From: Cyanidiococcus yangmingshanensis
Taxonomy: Eukaryota; Rhodophyta; Bangiophyceae; Cyanidiales; Cyanidiaceae
DNA: 64,000 bases
Assembly (NCBI GenBank): GCA_013995675.1
Contig: VWRR01000011.1
Location: forward strand, 62,001-126,000
Direction: 5' to 3'
The number at the start of each line of letters is the position of its first letter. Within the stretch, counting starts at the first letter, position 1. Position numbers and translations under genes: made by a program. The notes beneath the pieces were generated by a model, which worked only from the letters and a program-made list of their open reading frames with translations, ran no database searches and was not told where the DNA came from. Shown in pieces: positions 1 through 9,549 of this stretch.

Positions 1-266
1 CATGTCCAGATCGCGCGAATGGCGATCGCATCCATTCTGTCCACTCTTGTACTATGATGGGCAGGTCGCGCACTGGCGCGCCATGCAGTTCAAATCGGCA
101 TGATGTTGCGGATCACGCATGCGCTCGCGTAGGCACGCATCGCTAGACCGGGTGCGTGTCCTCCTTTCAGCACGAAACTGCATCGCGTCTAGGCTAGCAC
201 TGGAACCGAGTGCTGGGAGACATACCGGAAGTCGGCATTGCGCACTGGAGGCTCGTGGCGTGTGGT

Positions 267-488
267 ATGATTCCAAGGCAGCCGCTCTCGCCTTTCGCTT
301 CCGTTGTGTTGTTTCTAGGCTGGAACATCGTTTTATGCGTCACGGCCATCCCTGTGGCGCGGTTTGTGTACGAGCTTCCGGTGTGGGATAGGCGCGCAGA
401 GCGTCAGTTGGCTAAAGAAACGCGCGCGGCTTTGCTTGCCCGGCTACAAGAATCGAGTTCAGTGCCGATACAGGAGCGAGACAGATAG
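267..488 (+). CDS. small single-pass membrane protein, unknown
   Basis: A 73-residue frame opens at the ATG at 267; the frame continues upstream only with non-ATG codons. Residues about 11-32 form one hydrophobic helix, followed by a strongly charged tail (motif ELPVWDRRAERQLAKE). This is the shape of a small tail-anchored or mitochondrial inner-membrane protein. It ends 46 bases before the MUS81-like gene on the same strand. I do not recognise a family. It could be a chance frame, though the helix and charge pattern argue mildly for a real protein. Confidence 0.4.
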   Translation: MIPRQPLSPFASVVLFLGWNIVLCVTAIPVARFVYELPVWDRRAERQLAKETRAALLARLQESSSVPIQERDR

Positions 489-534
489 TCGAGATCGAAC
501 GAGCAGTGTGTAGCGTCCGTCCCCTGACAAGGTT

Positions 535-2394
535 ATGTCTCCCAGCGACAACGACGAACTTGTCGACCATCTTCGTCGTTGCGCCGAGCAGGCACGTGTT
601 GGTGGTGCAAGGCGCGACGCAGGCGCTCTCGAACGGGCCGCTGCTGCGCTCCAAACGTTCCCAGTTATCGTTCGCGATCGTCGAACTGCGCGCCAAGTGC
701 CCGGCGTGGGCGCCGTGGCTCTCCGATACCTCGAGCGCTTTTCGACGGAATTTGCGACCGACACCGCCCCGTGCGGTACGCGCAAGAAAGATATGATCTC
801 AACGGGGCCCGTCACAGACCGACAGCGAACCGGCCGAGGCGAAGCGTCGAGCGCTGCAACGGTCGAAACAGTGCTCTCGGGCTCCAGAATAGGGCCAACC
901 CCCGAGCACGGAGTGACCTCTGCACGAAACGTATCGAGTCTCGATCGCTTGCATGAGAGCAGCTCAGAGTGTCCTGCGGCCGCTCGAACGTACCGCCCGC
1001 GCCGCGGCTCCGCCGCAGCCGCACTGCTTATCGGCCTCTGGGAGCTGGGCGGGGGACCCTGCACCAAGTCGGAAATTGTCAATGCAGCGCAGCGCTACAC
1101 CATGGTGCCTCTGGTGCGCCTCCATCGAGGTTGGAATACTTATCGCCAGCGCCAAGTTCCGAACACCTCATCGACTGCATCGTTCTCGTTGTACGACGGC
1201 TGGTCGACCATGAACGGCACCCTTTTGTGCCACGACCTGGTATCTTATAATCGGACGCGTCCTCGGAAATATGCGCTAACGTGCACAGGAAGAGAGCTTG
1301 CAGAGTCCTTGGCCCTCGAGTCGCAAGTGCACCCCAGCGATCGCCTTTTCGCGCCTAGCTCGGAAATTGCTACATCCGATCGTGCCGACGCAAGGGAATG
1401 CCGACACAAAACGTCTCCATGCGGTTCCCCCGCGATGCATTGCTCCATCCAATCCGGCGATGATTTGCGGGCCGTGGCGCCTCTGACCTGTCGAGCGAGT
1501 CCAAGCGCGACATCAAGCAATGAAGCGTTGGTCTCAGTGAAGGCATTTCAGATTCGTCTCGTCATTGATTACCGCGAGAAGCCCGAATTCCAAACTCTTT
1601 TGCGGCAACTTGATGTAGCGTTTTGGGTGCGAGCCTTGCCAGCAGGCGATGCGCTTTGGGTTGCCACCACCGAATCGACTGTGTCTAGCACTGCCTCAAA
1701 TGCAACGACCACTGCTCTCGATGAGCAGGCGTACGTGCTAAACGTACTTGTGGAGCGCAAACTTGTCCCGGACTTGATCGCCTCCATCCGGGATCAGCGA
1801 TACCGAATGCAAAAGGCTCGAATGCGTCAATCAGGTCTTGAACGCCTCGTTTACCTCATCGAAGGTGACGCGCTGCTGAGTCAGTCCGCACTGCCGGCTG
1901 AGCGCACCCGCCTGGAGCAGACCATTCAGAACGCTCAACTGCGCACCAAGCTGCGGGATGGTTTTCATGTCGTTCGTGTCGCGAATGCGGTCGTGACTGC
2001 ACACTGGTACCAACACATGACGTCACAATTTCAACGTCGTCTCGCAGCCGACGATCGATCGATGTTGGTCGCCTCGTCCGACGCAAGCACGCCCTGGCTG
2101 ACACTAGGCGCCTGGCGGCGTCATATCCAACGACGAGAGCAGATTTTGCCCATCCGAGCGATTCTGTGCCGGCAGCTACAGGCGTTGCCGGGAATACGGG
2201 AGCGAATCGCGCTCGCAGTCCTCCAGTGCACGGGTGCAACAAGTTCGCACGAGCTTTACGAATGGTTTCAACAACATGCCTCTGCAGCAGCGGCAGCCGC
2301 AAAACTAACGGCAGAATCCAAGCTTCGTCGAGAAAACGGAATGCGGCCGATACCATCCACGGTATCGGCGCTGCTCTGGCAGCTATTTACGTAA
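535..2394 (+). CDS. MUS81: MUS81-like structure-specific endonuclease subunit
   Basis: The 619-residue product matches the order of MUS81: an N-terminal helix-hairpin-helix region (about 1-75), a winged-helix region (about 160-260), an ERCC4/XPF nuclease domain (about 335-480) and C-terminal helix-hairpin-helix motifs (about 545-580, with LPGIRERIA). The nuclease signature is visible: Asp in VIDYRE, GD in LPAGD, and the ERKxxxD motif as VERKLVPD near residues 406-413. MUS81 with an EME-type partner cleaves 3' flaps, stalled forks and nicked Holliday junctions in the nucleus. The partner is not in this window. The ATG at 535 is the first in frame. Residues about 75-150 and 260-335 are low-complexity spacers. 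Confidence 0.85.
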   Translation: MSPSDNDELVDHLRRCAEQARVGGARRDAGALERAAAALQTFPVIVRDRRTARQVPGVGAVALRYLERFSTEFATDTAPCGTRKKDMISTGPVTDRQRTGRGEASSAATVETVLSGSRIGPTPEHGVTSARNVSSLDRLHESSSECPAAARTYRPRRGSAAAALLIGLWELGGGPCTKSEIVNAAQRYTMVPLVRLHRGWNTYRQRQVPNTSSTASFSLYDGWSTMNGTLLCHDLVSYNRTRPRKYALTCTGRELAESLALESQVHPSDRLFAPSSEIATSDRADARECRHKTSPCGSPAMHCSIQSGDDLRAVAPLTCRASPSATSSNEALVSVKAFQIRLVIDYREKPEFQTLLRQLDVAFWVRALPAGDALWVATTESTVSSTASNATTTALDEQAYVLNVLVERKLVPDLIASIRDQRYRMQKARMRQSGLERLVYLIEGDALLSQSALPAERTRLEQTIQNAQLRTKLRDGFHVVRVANAVVTAHWYQHMTSQFQRRLAADDRSMLVASSDASTPWLTLGAWRRHIQRREQILPIRAILCRQLQALPGIRERIALAVLQCTGATSSHELYEWFQQHASAAAAAAKLTAESKLRRENGMRPIPSTVSALLWQLFT

Positions 2395-2489
2395 AAATAC
2401 CCGGACGAGAGCAGTTACATAGATCTCTCCAAGAGGGAAGATCACTCTACCGAGTACAACCGAAACGACGTTTGAGCCATGGTGGCCAC

Positions 2490-3428
2490 TCAAACACGCG
2501 GCTCAGTGAGCGCCGCCAGTTCCTGCAGTTCACGGCTCACCGAAGTGTCAAGCGCGCTCGGAGAAACAGTCGGCTCTGTTGTCCTCGATGCGCCCGCCGA
2601 AACCTGGATCGAGTGTGGCGGTTTCGGCAACTGTGCAGCAATACGGTCCGCGCGACCAACTGTTGGTGCCGGTTCGCTCTGGAGTTCGACCAATGCCCGA
2701 TTCGCAGGTACCTTTCGTGATACCGGCACCTGCATCTGCCGAGGAATCGCGGGCGCCCGTTGTGCTGTATGCACAGGGATGTCGTGAATAAGTCGCTGTT
2801 CATCTAACTCGAACTCGAGCTCCACCATATGCCGCTCAATCTCGGTCTCATCCACAATATCGGTGGTGATAGGCTGCTGCAGGGCCATGGTGATCTCATC
2901 CACGTGACCAGTGAGCTCCTGCATGTCCAGCATGGTTCGATCCACCTGTTCAATCGTGAGCTGCTGGGTCATTTGCTGGAGAACCCCATTACCCAATCGA
3001 AGCGCTTCATAAGTTTCGCGATTATTCCGCGCCGACTCGATCGCCAGGATCTGCTCTTCGATCTTCTCTCGAGCAGCCATGGTCGCTCGAAGCTGCGACT
3101 CCAACCGCGCCCGTCGACGAAGAGAGAGCATCGCCCCTTCTCGATTCTTTCGTTGCAGTTCCTGTCGCGCACGCTCCGTATCCTCATCGATGCGACCACT
3201 GAGCACCTGTTCCCGCATATTCAGCAAGTTAATGTGCTCGCGCAGTTGCAGAATGACGTGCCTGACGTCGCCACCAGCTCGGTTCCCGCTGAGGACGCCG
3301 CGAGATGCCGAGGAGCCTCCCTGACTTGTGCCGGCCGACGACGGCGCCGTGGCAAGTACATTAGAGCCATTGTTGGAAGCGGTGCGTCGACCACGACGCT
3401 GTATCCAGGAGAAAAACGAGCTAACCAT
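2490..3428 (-). CDS. ESCRT-III subunit, VPS20/CHMP6 type (Snf7 family)
   Basis: The product has 312 residues from the ATG at 3428; an in-frame ATG at 3467 would add 13. Residues about 55-185 form the charged, strongly helical Snf7 core. The segments VILQLREHINLL and YEALRLGNGVLQQM followed by TIEQVDRTMLDMQE resemble CHMP6/VPS20 more than CHMP4. CHMP6 nucleates ESCRT-III filaments on endosomes and division membranes. The N-terminus (MVSSFF) lacks the MG myristoylation start of many CHMP6 proteins. The protein is longer than the usual 200-220 residues because of a Ser/Gly-rich N-terminal insert and a Pro-rich C-terminal tail. The tail ends in a short Leu-rich helix (SRELQELAALTE) that could act as a MIT-interacting motif. 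It is convergent with MUS81. Confidence 0.75.
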   Translation of the reverse strand: MVSSFFSWIQRRGRRTASNNGSNVLATAPSSAGTSQGGSSASRGVLSGNRAGGDVRHVILQLREHINLLNMREQVLSGRIDEDTERARQELQRKNREGAMLSLRRRARLESQLRATMAAREKIEEQILAIESARNNRETYEALRLGNGVLQQMTQQLTIEQVDRTMLDMQELTGHVDEITMALQQPITTDIVDETEIERHMVELEFELDEQRLIHDIPVHTAQRAPAIPRQMQVPVSRKVPANRALVELQSEPAPTVGRADRIAAQLPKPPHSIQVSAGASRTTEPTVSPSALDTSVSRELQELAALTEPRV

Positions 3429-3567
3429 ATCAAAAACGGACCGTACACACGCTTGTTTGAACCACAAACAACCAAGGAGAAAGCGGCGCCAATCCCGTTA
3501 AAAACGTCGCAATCCTACCAACGAAGCCCCTGTCGTGTTTTTAGTGCGTGCACCCAGAACGCTAACG

Positions 3568-3598
<31 letters not shown>

Positions 3599-4589
3599 TC
3601 GAACGACCAACAGCCTTGTAACCGCCAGGCGTTCACGCACGCTTCGGCGTTGATGCCTTTGCTCACTCCCAAACCCCGATAAGCGAGCCCGAAAAACGCA
3701 CGCAAACACCCACTGAAGACAAGAGTCTACAGCAGAGAGAAACAATCAGTAGCAAGTGTCACGAACGAGCTTTTATCGAGAGACAGCACACACGCATCCA
3801 CAGACAGACTCGTTGTGACGGCTGGCCAGAGGCGACGGAACGCAGCCAAATTGAACGATGGCTGGCGCGCGTACCAGCCAGCTGCCAGCCCCTGGGCCTC
3901 CTCGAAGCGCAACGCCGCCTCGCCTGCCTTGCGCGGCGCGCAGCCCCAGGATGGATAGGCACACCGATGCTGCCGCCGCTGGCGCGCGATGGAATCTCTC
4001 CAACAGCCCCAGAGGCGTTACGACTGTCCCAGGGCCCGATCTGGCTGCCGGTCGCTAACGGCGTCCGCCGAGACCGCGTGTCCCAGGGGCGTGGACGGCG
4101 GGTGCCACCCATCCATGGTGCGGCCACGCGCCGGCGGGGATGTACGCGCGGGACAGTTGCGATGGACGATCGCGATTGCAGGAACAAACTGTATATGATT
4201 GGACATGATGGTCTGTGGCGTCTTTGCCGATGCGTCTTGTCGTCGTCACTGCAGTCACGGATATGCGTGTCGTTCTGTTTATGGACACGTGTCATCGTGA
4301 TATTCACCAATATGCGTGCACGCTTCCACTCGGATGCGTGATCTCAGATGCACGGGCGGGGTGTCTGGCGTTCGCGATCGCGATTGGCGTTGTTCGATAC
4401 ACTTGCTCGGATGTCTGGACGGGCGCTGATGATGTCGGCGAGAGGCAGTGTTTCCGGATGTCTCTGGATGCGTTTTGGTCGCTGCGGGTTCATGGATCAT
4501 GCAGATGCATGTGCGCCACAGATGTCGTTGTTGACGCCGGTGTCTACAAAGCGATGGGTGGGCTCGATGACGGCAGGTCCAGGTGCCAG
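3429..4589. other. intergenic, GC-rich structured stretch
   Basis: No convincing gene. Frames up to 183 codons occur on both strands, but they overlap each other and have no recognisable composition or motif. The part from about 3855 to 4160 is very GC-rich and full of short inverted repeats, for example a perfect 7-bp hairpin (TGGCTGG, 8-base loop, CCAGCCA) at 3859-3880. The remainder looks like ordinary flanking DNA. Confidence 0.6.
3566..3598. repeat. (CGTG)n microsatellite
   Basis: About eight uninterrupted CGTG units lie about 140 bases upstream of the ESCRT-III gene start. Alternating purine-pyrimidine DNA of this kind can adopt Z-form; no function is shown. Confidence 0.9.
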
Positions 4590-7007
4590 TCATCGATCCG
4601 CGTTGACCAGAGATGTGTCTGTGGTTGGCGATGCGGCTACGAGTGAGGCGATGTAGGCGCTGATATGGTCCAAGGCGAGCGCCTGGCTGCGACTCGGATC
4701 TTCTAGTCCATTAAGTAGCGCATGCAATGTTGCGAGCTGAGCCTGGCGTTTGGGATCTGTGGTGCGCTGGCGAAGCAAATCAACATAGTGCCGCAGCTGA
4801 CGTAATCGTCGATGCGGTGATTCTATCGCAGACTCGACGTCATGCGTCGTCAGTTGGTCTCTGTCGGTACCAGCTACACTGAAGATTCCAGTTGGCGCGG
4901 CCTCGGGGATGGGGTCTCGATGACGTCCAATAGACTTGGTTGTCATCCACGGTGAAACGGCCAGCGCATCGGGTGGTCGCCCCTCAACTGTCGAAATGTC
5001 GCCACGGTTCACGGTGTCTTTGGCAGTCGAGTCCCGCGCCATCGCAGTTCCGATCCCATTGTCGCGCCCGGCGAGAGACCAATGAACACTGCTCGATGGG
5101 GCTTGTGACTGCCCTGCCACGGCAGTGCGCGCAGTGGCAGCGCCTAGGTCTGCGGTCGTTGCCGATTGCGTCCCTCGCTGTGATGGCCAGCTGCTTGATA
5201 TTTGCACCGGTTCGCTGACGGCGTTTGTAACAGGCGACAAGCCCCGCTTGCTGTTTCTACAACGTTCATGCTGGTCTTGCATCGAACGCAAACTCCTGTA
5301 TTCGTTCCCGGTCGTTGGGGCTCCATCGAACATGTTCGCCTCTGGTGTGACTCGATCGCCTCGATCAGTGATCTCGGTGATCCCAATGCACCCATGAGGC
5401 GTCAGCGACGACGCCTGGATACATGATCGCCTCGCTGTTGAAGACCTCAGCGTGGTCGATGCGGTAACTGGCGCTTGTCTCTGCATATCGGAGGAGTCTT
5501 CCGCTAGTTGCTGACGCAGCCCAAGAAGCTCTTGCTGAAGCCACACGAACCGTCGCATCCAGCGTTGCTCGGCATCAGGCAGCTCGTGCTGTTCCGAGAG
5601 ATTCCACGAGCCGGCATCTCGCCCTGCGGTACTCACAATGTCAGGTACACGCGGAGCATCGGGTGCGGTCGACGGGGCCATCCCAGCCGTGAGCCGGTCG
5701 TTGTACGCATTCGACTTGAGCTGCATACTGGCTGCTGCCAACTGTCCATTCTGAAATAGCTGTGCCTGGTCTCCGGGAAAGGGCCCTGATGAGCGCCGCG
5801 TCAGCTCTTGCTGCCAGACATCCACACAACGATGGAATCGCTCCTCCAGTTGCTGCATAGTTCGCACCGCATGGCGCTGCATGGATGTGGTGAATTCACG
5901 AAAAATCTGGGCGTCGCGCTCCAGATCTGCACGAGCCTGTGCCAGCGCACGGGTCTCGCTTTCGAGGTGGAGCCACCACTGGCGACAACCGGAGACGATG
6001 GCGAGCGCATCGCGTGCGAGTCGTTCTCGGTCGCTGCGTGCCTGTTCGATTTCTAGTTCTAATGAACTGAGCTCGTGCTGCATCTGGCGATGCAGCGTAT
6101 GCCATTCCAGCGCCAGACAAATGGTCTGTGGCACCGCTCGCGTTGGACTGCTCGGTGATAGATGCACACGGTCGCCGAGGGCACTTCTGGGGCCAGCGAT
6201 CTTTGCATGACATTCGTTTGTTTGCAGGGAAGCTGCTTGCTCAGAGGGATTCCGGACGTCATCCTGGTTCAGATCCCGACAGACGTTTGCCCGTCGGGTA
6301 TTCGACGATAGAGCAGACACTGCTTCGAGGGGCGCATAATCAGTTCTGTCGCTGGAATCACGCGCATGATCTGCTCTTGAGGCGCCAGCGACGTTCGCAA
6401 GCACGCCCCTGTAGCTCTTGCGCGACGAAGGCTCTGGGTCCACTGCAACTAGAGGCGCACGAACCGCTTCCTGGTTCGAGTTGCGTCGTGGTGATGCGCC
6501 AGAAGCACCGGGCAGAACAGTCGCAGATGGCGGTATATTTTCCTTGACTGGACGGGTGAAGACTAGCTGCGGACCAGCCGGGTACCACTCGTTCGAGAGT
6601 GCTCCGCCACGAACGACGTCGCCGGAGACCAGAGACGCCGAGCCCCCGAGTCTCGTCTCAGAGAGATCGGTCTCGTCCTCTGGCGGTAGCAACGGACCGA
6701 CCTCACTCGCCGGCGCCTCCGCTGGAAAAGCTGCCCACAGCGTCTCTCGAGTCCCCTTTCCGGCAAGCTCGAAGCTGCGGCCTCGCCTCAGTGTCGCTGG
6801 TGACTCGTTCGTCGGTCGTCGTTGACGCACGGGCTGAGGGCTCGGCTCGCCTCGACTTGCAACGACTTTTGGCTCCAGTGCCAAGTCCTCTCGTCGAATC
6901 AAGGCCTGTTGTCGGCGAAGTAACTCAGCCTCCCATTCTGTGCAAGCCTCAATGACGCTTGCTCCCATCGACTGCACCAAGGGCTGACCGCTGGGCGCCC
7001 GTTGCAT
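4590..7007 (-). CDS. unrecognised 805-residue coiled-coil protein with a KEN-like motif
   Basis: The frame runs from an ATG at 7007 (a second ATG is at 6968). Three parts are visible: a Pro/Ser/Arg-rich N-terminal third, a charged coiled-coil (about 300-420, Glu/Arg/Gln heptads including LELEIEQARSDRERLARDAL), and another short helical segment near the C-terminus (RRLRQLRHYVDLLRQR). Residues about 155-157 spell KEN followed by IPP, which resembles a KEN-box degron used by the anaphase-promoting complex; in a disordered region this is weak evidence. No membrane segment or signal peptide. It is divergent from the GT90 gene with under 100 bases between the two ATGs. A scaffold or cell-division role is possible but not shown. 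Confidence 0.65.
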   Translation of the reverse strand: MQRAPSGQPLVQSMGASVIEACTEWEAELLRRQQALIRREDLALEPKVVASRGEPSPQPVRQRRPTNESPATLRRGRSFELAGKGTRETLWAAFPAEAPASEVGPLLPPEDETDLSETRLGGSASLVSGDVVRGGALSNEWYPAGPQLVFTRPVKENIPPSATVLPGASGASPRRNSNQEAVRAPLVAVDPEPSSRKSYRGVLANVAGASRADHARDSSDRTDYAPLEAVSALSSNTRRANVCRDLNQDDVRNPSEQAASLQTNECHAKIAGPRSALGDRVHLSPSSPTRAVPQTICLALEWHTLHRQMQHELSSLELEIEQARSDRERLARDALAIVSGCRQWWLHLESETRALAQARADLERDAQIFREFTTSMQRHAVRTMQQLEERFHRCVDVWQQELTRRSSGPFPGDQAQLFQNGQLAAASMQLKSNAYNDRLTAGMAPSTAPDAPRVPDIVSTAGRDAGSWNLSEQHELPDAEQRWMRRFVWLQQELLGLRQQLAEDSSDMQRQAPVTASTTLRSSTARRSCIQASSLTPHGCIGITEITDRGDRVTPEANMFDGAPTTGNEYRSLRSMQDQHERCRNSKRGLSPVTNAVSEPVQISSSWPSQRGTQSATTADLGAATARTAVAGQSQAPSSSVHWSLAGRDNGIGTAMARDSTAKDTVNRGDISTVEGRPPDALAVSPWMTTKSIGRHRDPIPEAAPTGIFSVAGTDRDQLTTHDVESAIESPHRRLRQLRHYVDLLRQRTTDPKRQAQLATLHALLNGLEDPSRSQALALDHISAYIASLVAASPTTDTSLVNADR

Positions 7008-7100
7008 GGCCCAACGCCGTCATTTGGAGACGAGCGTGCCCGACGCGCCGTGGCTTTCGACGTTTCGCGCCAAACGCGCGTACCTGAACTGCAGACCCGG

Positions 7101-8762
7101 ATGCGGCTCGGGGGTGCTCAACCGCGAGCGCACTGGATAATTCTCTTCCTTGGTTTGGGTGTTGTGGGAATCCTCTTCTGGGACTGGTGGTGGCAGTTAT
7201 CTTTTATATCGGGATACTCCAGCCAGGGAGGGTTCGTGGCCGAGCCGATTCCCCGGAGACGCTTTCAGCGCACGCGCACAGCACAGTTACGATCGCTGGC
7301 GCACTCGTACCTTGCACCATGGCAGGCGTTTGGCATCCCACGACACGCACTGGATGCCATCGAGGTTCCTTTCCATGGAGCTGGTGTACATATTCGTATT
7401 CCAAGTGAGCACACTGGTCAGTCGCGCGATACGCACCTTCTCTATCGGGTACTGGACCATTTTCCGCAAACTTACCGCGACCAGCGACTGCGTTGGATCC
7501 TAGAGCTGACACTCGACGCCATGCCTCTGCCTCCCGGAACTGAGTTCTACGTCAATTTGGGCGACGGCCCTCGAGCGACCGCAGACTCCTCCGGGCGGGC
7601 TGAGTTTGCTGGTATGCCGATTTTCTCCTTTCGTACCGCCGCGCCATACATTGACATCCCTATTCCGGACCCGGCCGAGTATGGGGCATATGGCAATTAT
7701 CAGTTGAACGACGACGACGACGACGACAGTGATGGTGACGGTACCGCCCAGGAGGAGCACGGGGATGAAGACTCCGACGTCTCGCTCTACGCTCGCGACA
7801 GTGTCGCGATCACCACAGCTGGGGATATCCGTCGAGCGCCCTACGCTGATTGGGGACAACGCGAGCCTCGTGCTTTCTTCCGGGGGGTCACCTCTGCATT
7901 CGAACATCACGACGGGAACCATGTCGCTGACGTGCGTATTCAGTTGCATATGTTGTCTGCGCGGAATCCGAATTTGCTTGATGCCGGTGTCGTGGCGTAC
8001 CGCAAATTCCGGAATACATCGCAGAGGCACCAGGGGGCCAGCAAGGACGGGACCGGCGCCAGCGAATCGACTCCAGAACAAGGGCTGGCGCCGCCGCTTC
8101 CGCGGACTCCCCTGTCCCACATGCGGCGCTATCGATATGTGCTCGATGTAGACGGTGGATTGGGATCTTCTCGCAAACGCGCCATTCTACGCTCGAGCGG
8201 CGCGATGCCGCTCTTCCAGCAATCGCCATGGCGGCAGTGGTATGAGTCGCTGCTTGTTCCCTACGTCCACTACGTGCCCGTGGACCGATGGTTGCGCGAT
8301 CTAACCCATATCGTTCGCTGGTACCGAACACGGGACGCTGAAGCGAAACGAATCGCAGCACAAGCACATGAATTTGCACGTCAATATCTGAGCTATTCGG
8401 TTGCTGTCTCGTACTATCGCATTCTGCTACTCGAGTATGCGCAGCTGTTACGGCCGCGTCAGGAGCAGGACGGAGGTGCGCGCGATGCGCGTGTGCCCTG
8501 GAACCACTGTGAGGCACGTCCAAGTTTGCGGCATGGTCCAGCTGGGTGCTGGCGCGGTTGGTTCGTCTACCGCCGCGGTGATTCGCTCCCCTTTGGTTGC
8601 ACGCACCGGCGAGGACGCACGCCACCACATCATTGTTGGCGAACGTTGCCGCGCAATGAGAGCACATCAACGCTGCGCTCGCCACGAAATGCCTCGGAAA
8701 CATGGTGGATTCGACAAGAGAAAATCGGTATCGACACTGCGTACGAATCAAAGGCATCGTGA
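7101..8762 (+). CDS. GT90 (CAP10/POGLUT-like) glycosyltransferase, type II membrane protein
   Basis: From the ATG at 7101 the product has 553 residues. A single hydrophobic helix at about residues 12-33 (beginning WIILFLGLGVVGIL) acts as signal anchor, as in Golgi or ER enzymes. The lumenal part carries GT90 signatures: ADWGQREPRAFFRG and the segment RYRYVLDVDGGLGSSRK, followed by SPWRQWYESLLVPYVHYVPV and an SYYRILLLEYAQLL end. GT90 enzymes transfer xylose or glucose to proteins or glycans. An acidic Asp-rich insert (about 200-225, from repeated GAC codons near 7710) sits between the conserved blocks. The last 80 residues are unlike the family and may be a divergent tail. Confidence 0.8.
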   Translation: MRLGGAQPRAHWIILFLGLGVVGILFWDWWWQLSFISGYSSQGGFVAEPIPRRRFQRTRTAQLRSLAHSYLAPWQAFGIPRHALDAIEVPFHGAGVHIRIPSEHTGQSRDTHLLYRVLDHFPQTYRDQRLRWILELTLDAMPLPPGTEFYVNLGDGPRATADSSGRAEFAGMPIFSFRTAAPYIDIPIPDPAEYGAYGNYQLNDDDDDDSDGDGTAQEEHGDEDSDVSLYARDSVAITTAGDIRRAPYADWGQREPRAFFRGVTSAFEHHDGNHVADVRIQLHMLSARNPNLLDAGVVAYRKFRNTSQRHQGASKDGTGASESTPEQGLAPPLPRTPLSHMRRYRYVLDVDGGLGSSRKRAILRSSGAMPLFQQSPWRQWYESLLVPYVHYVPVDRWLRDLTHIVRWYRTRDAEAKRIAAQAHEFARQYLSYSVAVSYYRILLLEYAQLLRPRQEQDGGARDARVPWNHCEARPSLRHGPAGCWRGWFVYRRGDSLPFGCTHRRGRTPPHHCWRTLPRNESTSTLRSPRNASETWWIRQEKIGIDTAYESKAS

Positions 8763-9549
8763 AGGTCACCGTGCATTTCGGTATACACCCAAAAACGAGA
8801 TCGAAAGGTTGATGTGCCTCCTGGTGGCGAGGTTGGAATGGAAGCATGATCTATGCTGCAGTGCTTAGCGTCATCGTTCGAACGTTGAGGGAACGTGAGT
8901 GCAACGCAAACCGTCGCGCTTGCCATTGCCGTGCTTGCGCGCCGATGCTCGGCGACCCCACTTGTATTCTATGTCCGCCTGGGAAGCGTACGCAACTTGA
9001 GGCAGGACCACACACCGTCCTGTTTCAGATGCGAACACGACAACCGCAGCGTGGCCTCCAGACTCGCGCTTGAGATCACCGAGGAGGTGAGTCGCACCAT
9101 CGTTTAGTCGCCAATTCCGCGAGTCCATCAGTGAGCGTTTTTCCGCACACACCCCAATCCGTCGCTGGACAAGACCAGTGTCAGTAGACCCATATGGAGA
9201 GGGTGTCGAATGGGGAATTCATATCACGGCGACCATGCGCCAGCTTTCAGATGCAAAGACGCCCACCGCGACGAGTTCGTGCGCTACGGACGAGGACAAG
9301 AACTCGTGTCCGCTCGATTACCGGTCGGGACGGTGATCGTCGCCGGGATGATGAAATCCCGTCCTTCTGTAGCGAAACAAACGTAAAGTACGGAACCATC
9401 TCCGCTTGAGAACGTACTGGACTCACAGACAGAAGAGGGATAACGGGTTCATCTTCCTGTCTGTTCCCGATTCATCAACTAGAATCTGCTTTATTCGATT
9501 CGACATCAAACACCCGCGACCCTTCACTCCAAAACTTACCCCCATCCAT
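8763..9549. other. intergenic between convergent genes
   Basis: This lies between the 3' ends of the GT90 and aldolase genes. Only short unrelated frames are present (up to about 85 codons from an ATG). I see no RNA gene or repeat of note. Confidence 0.6.
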
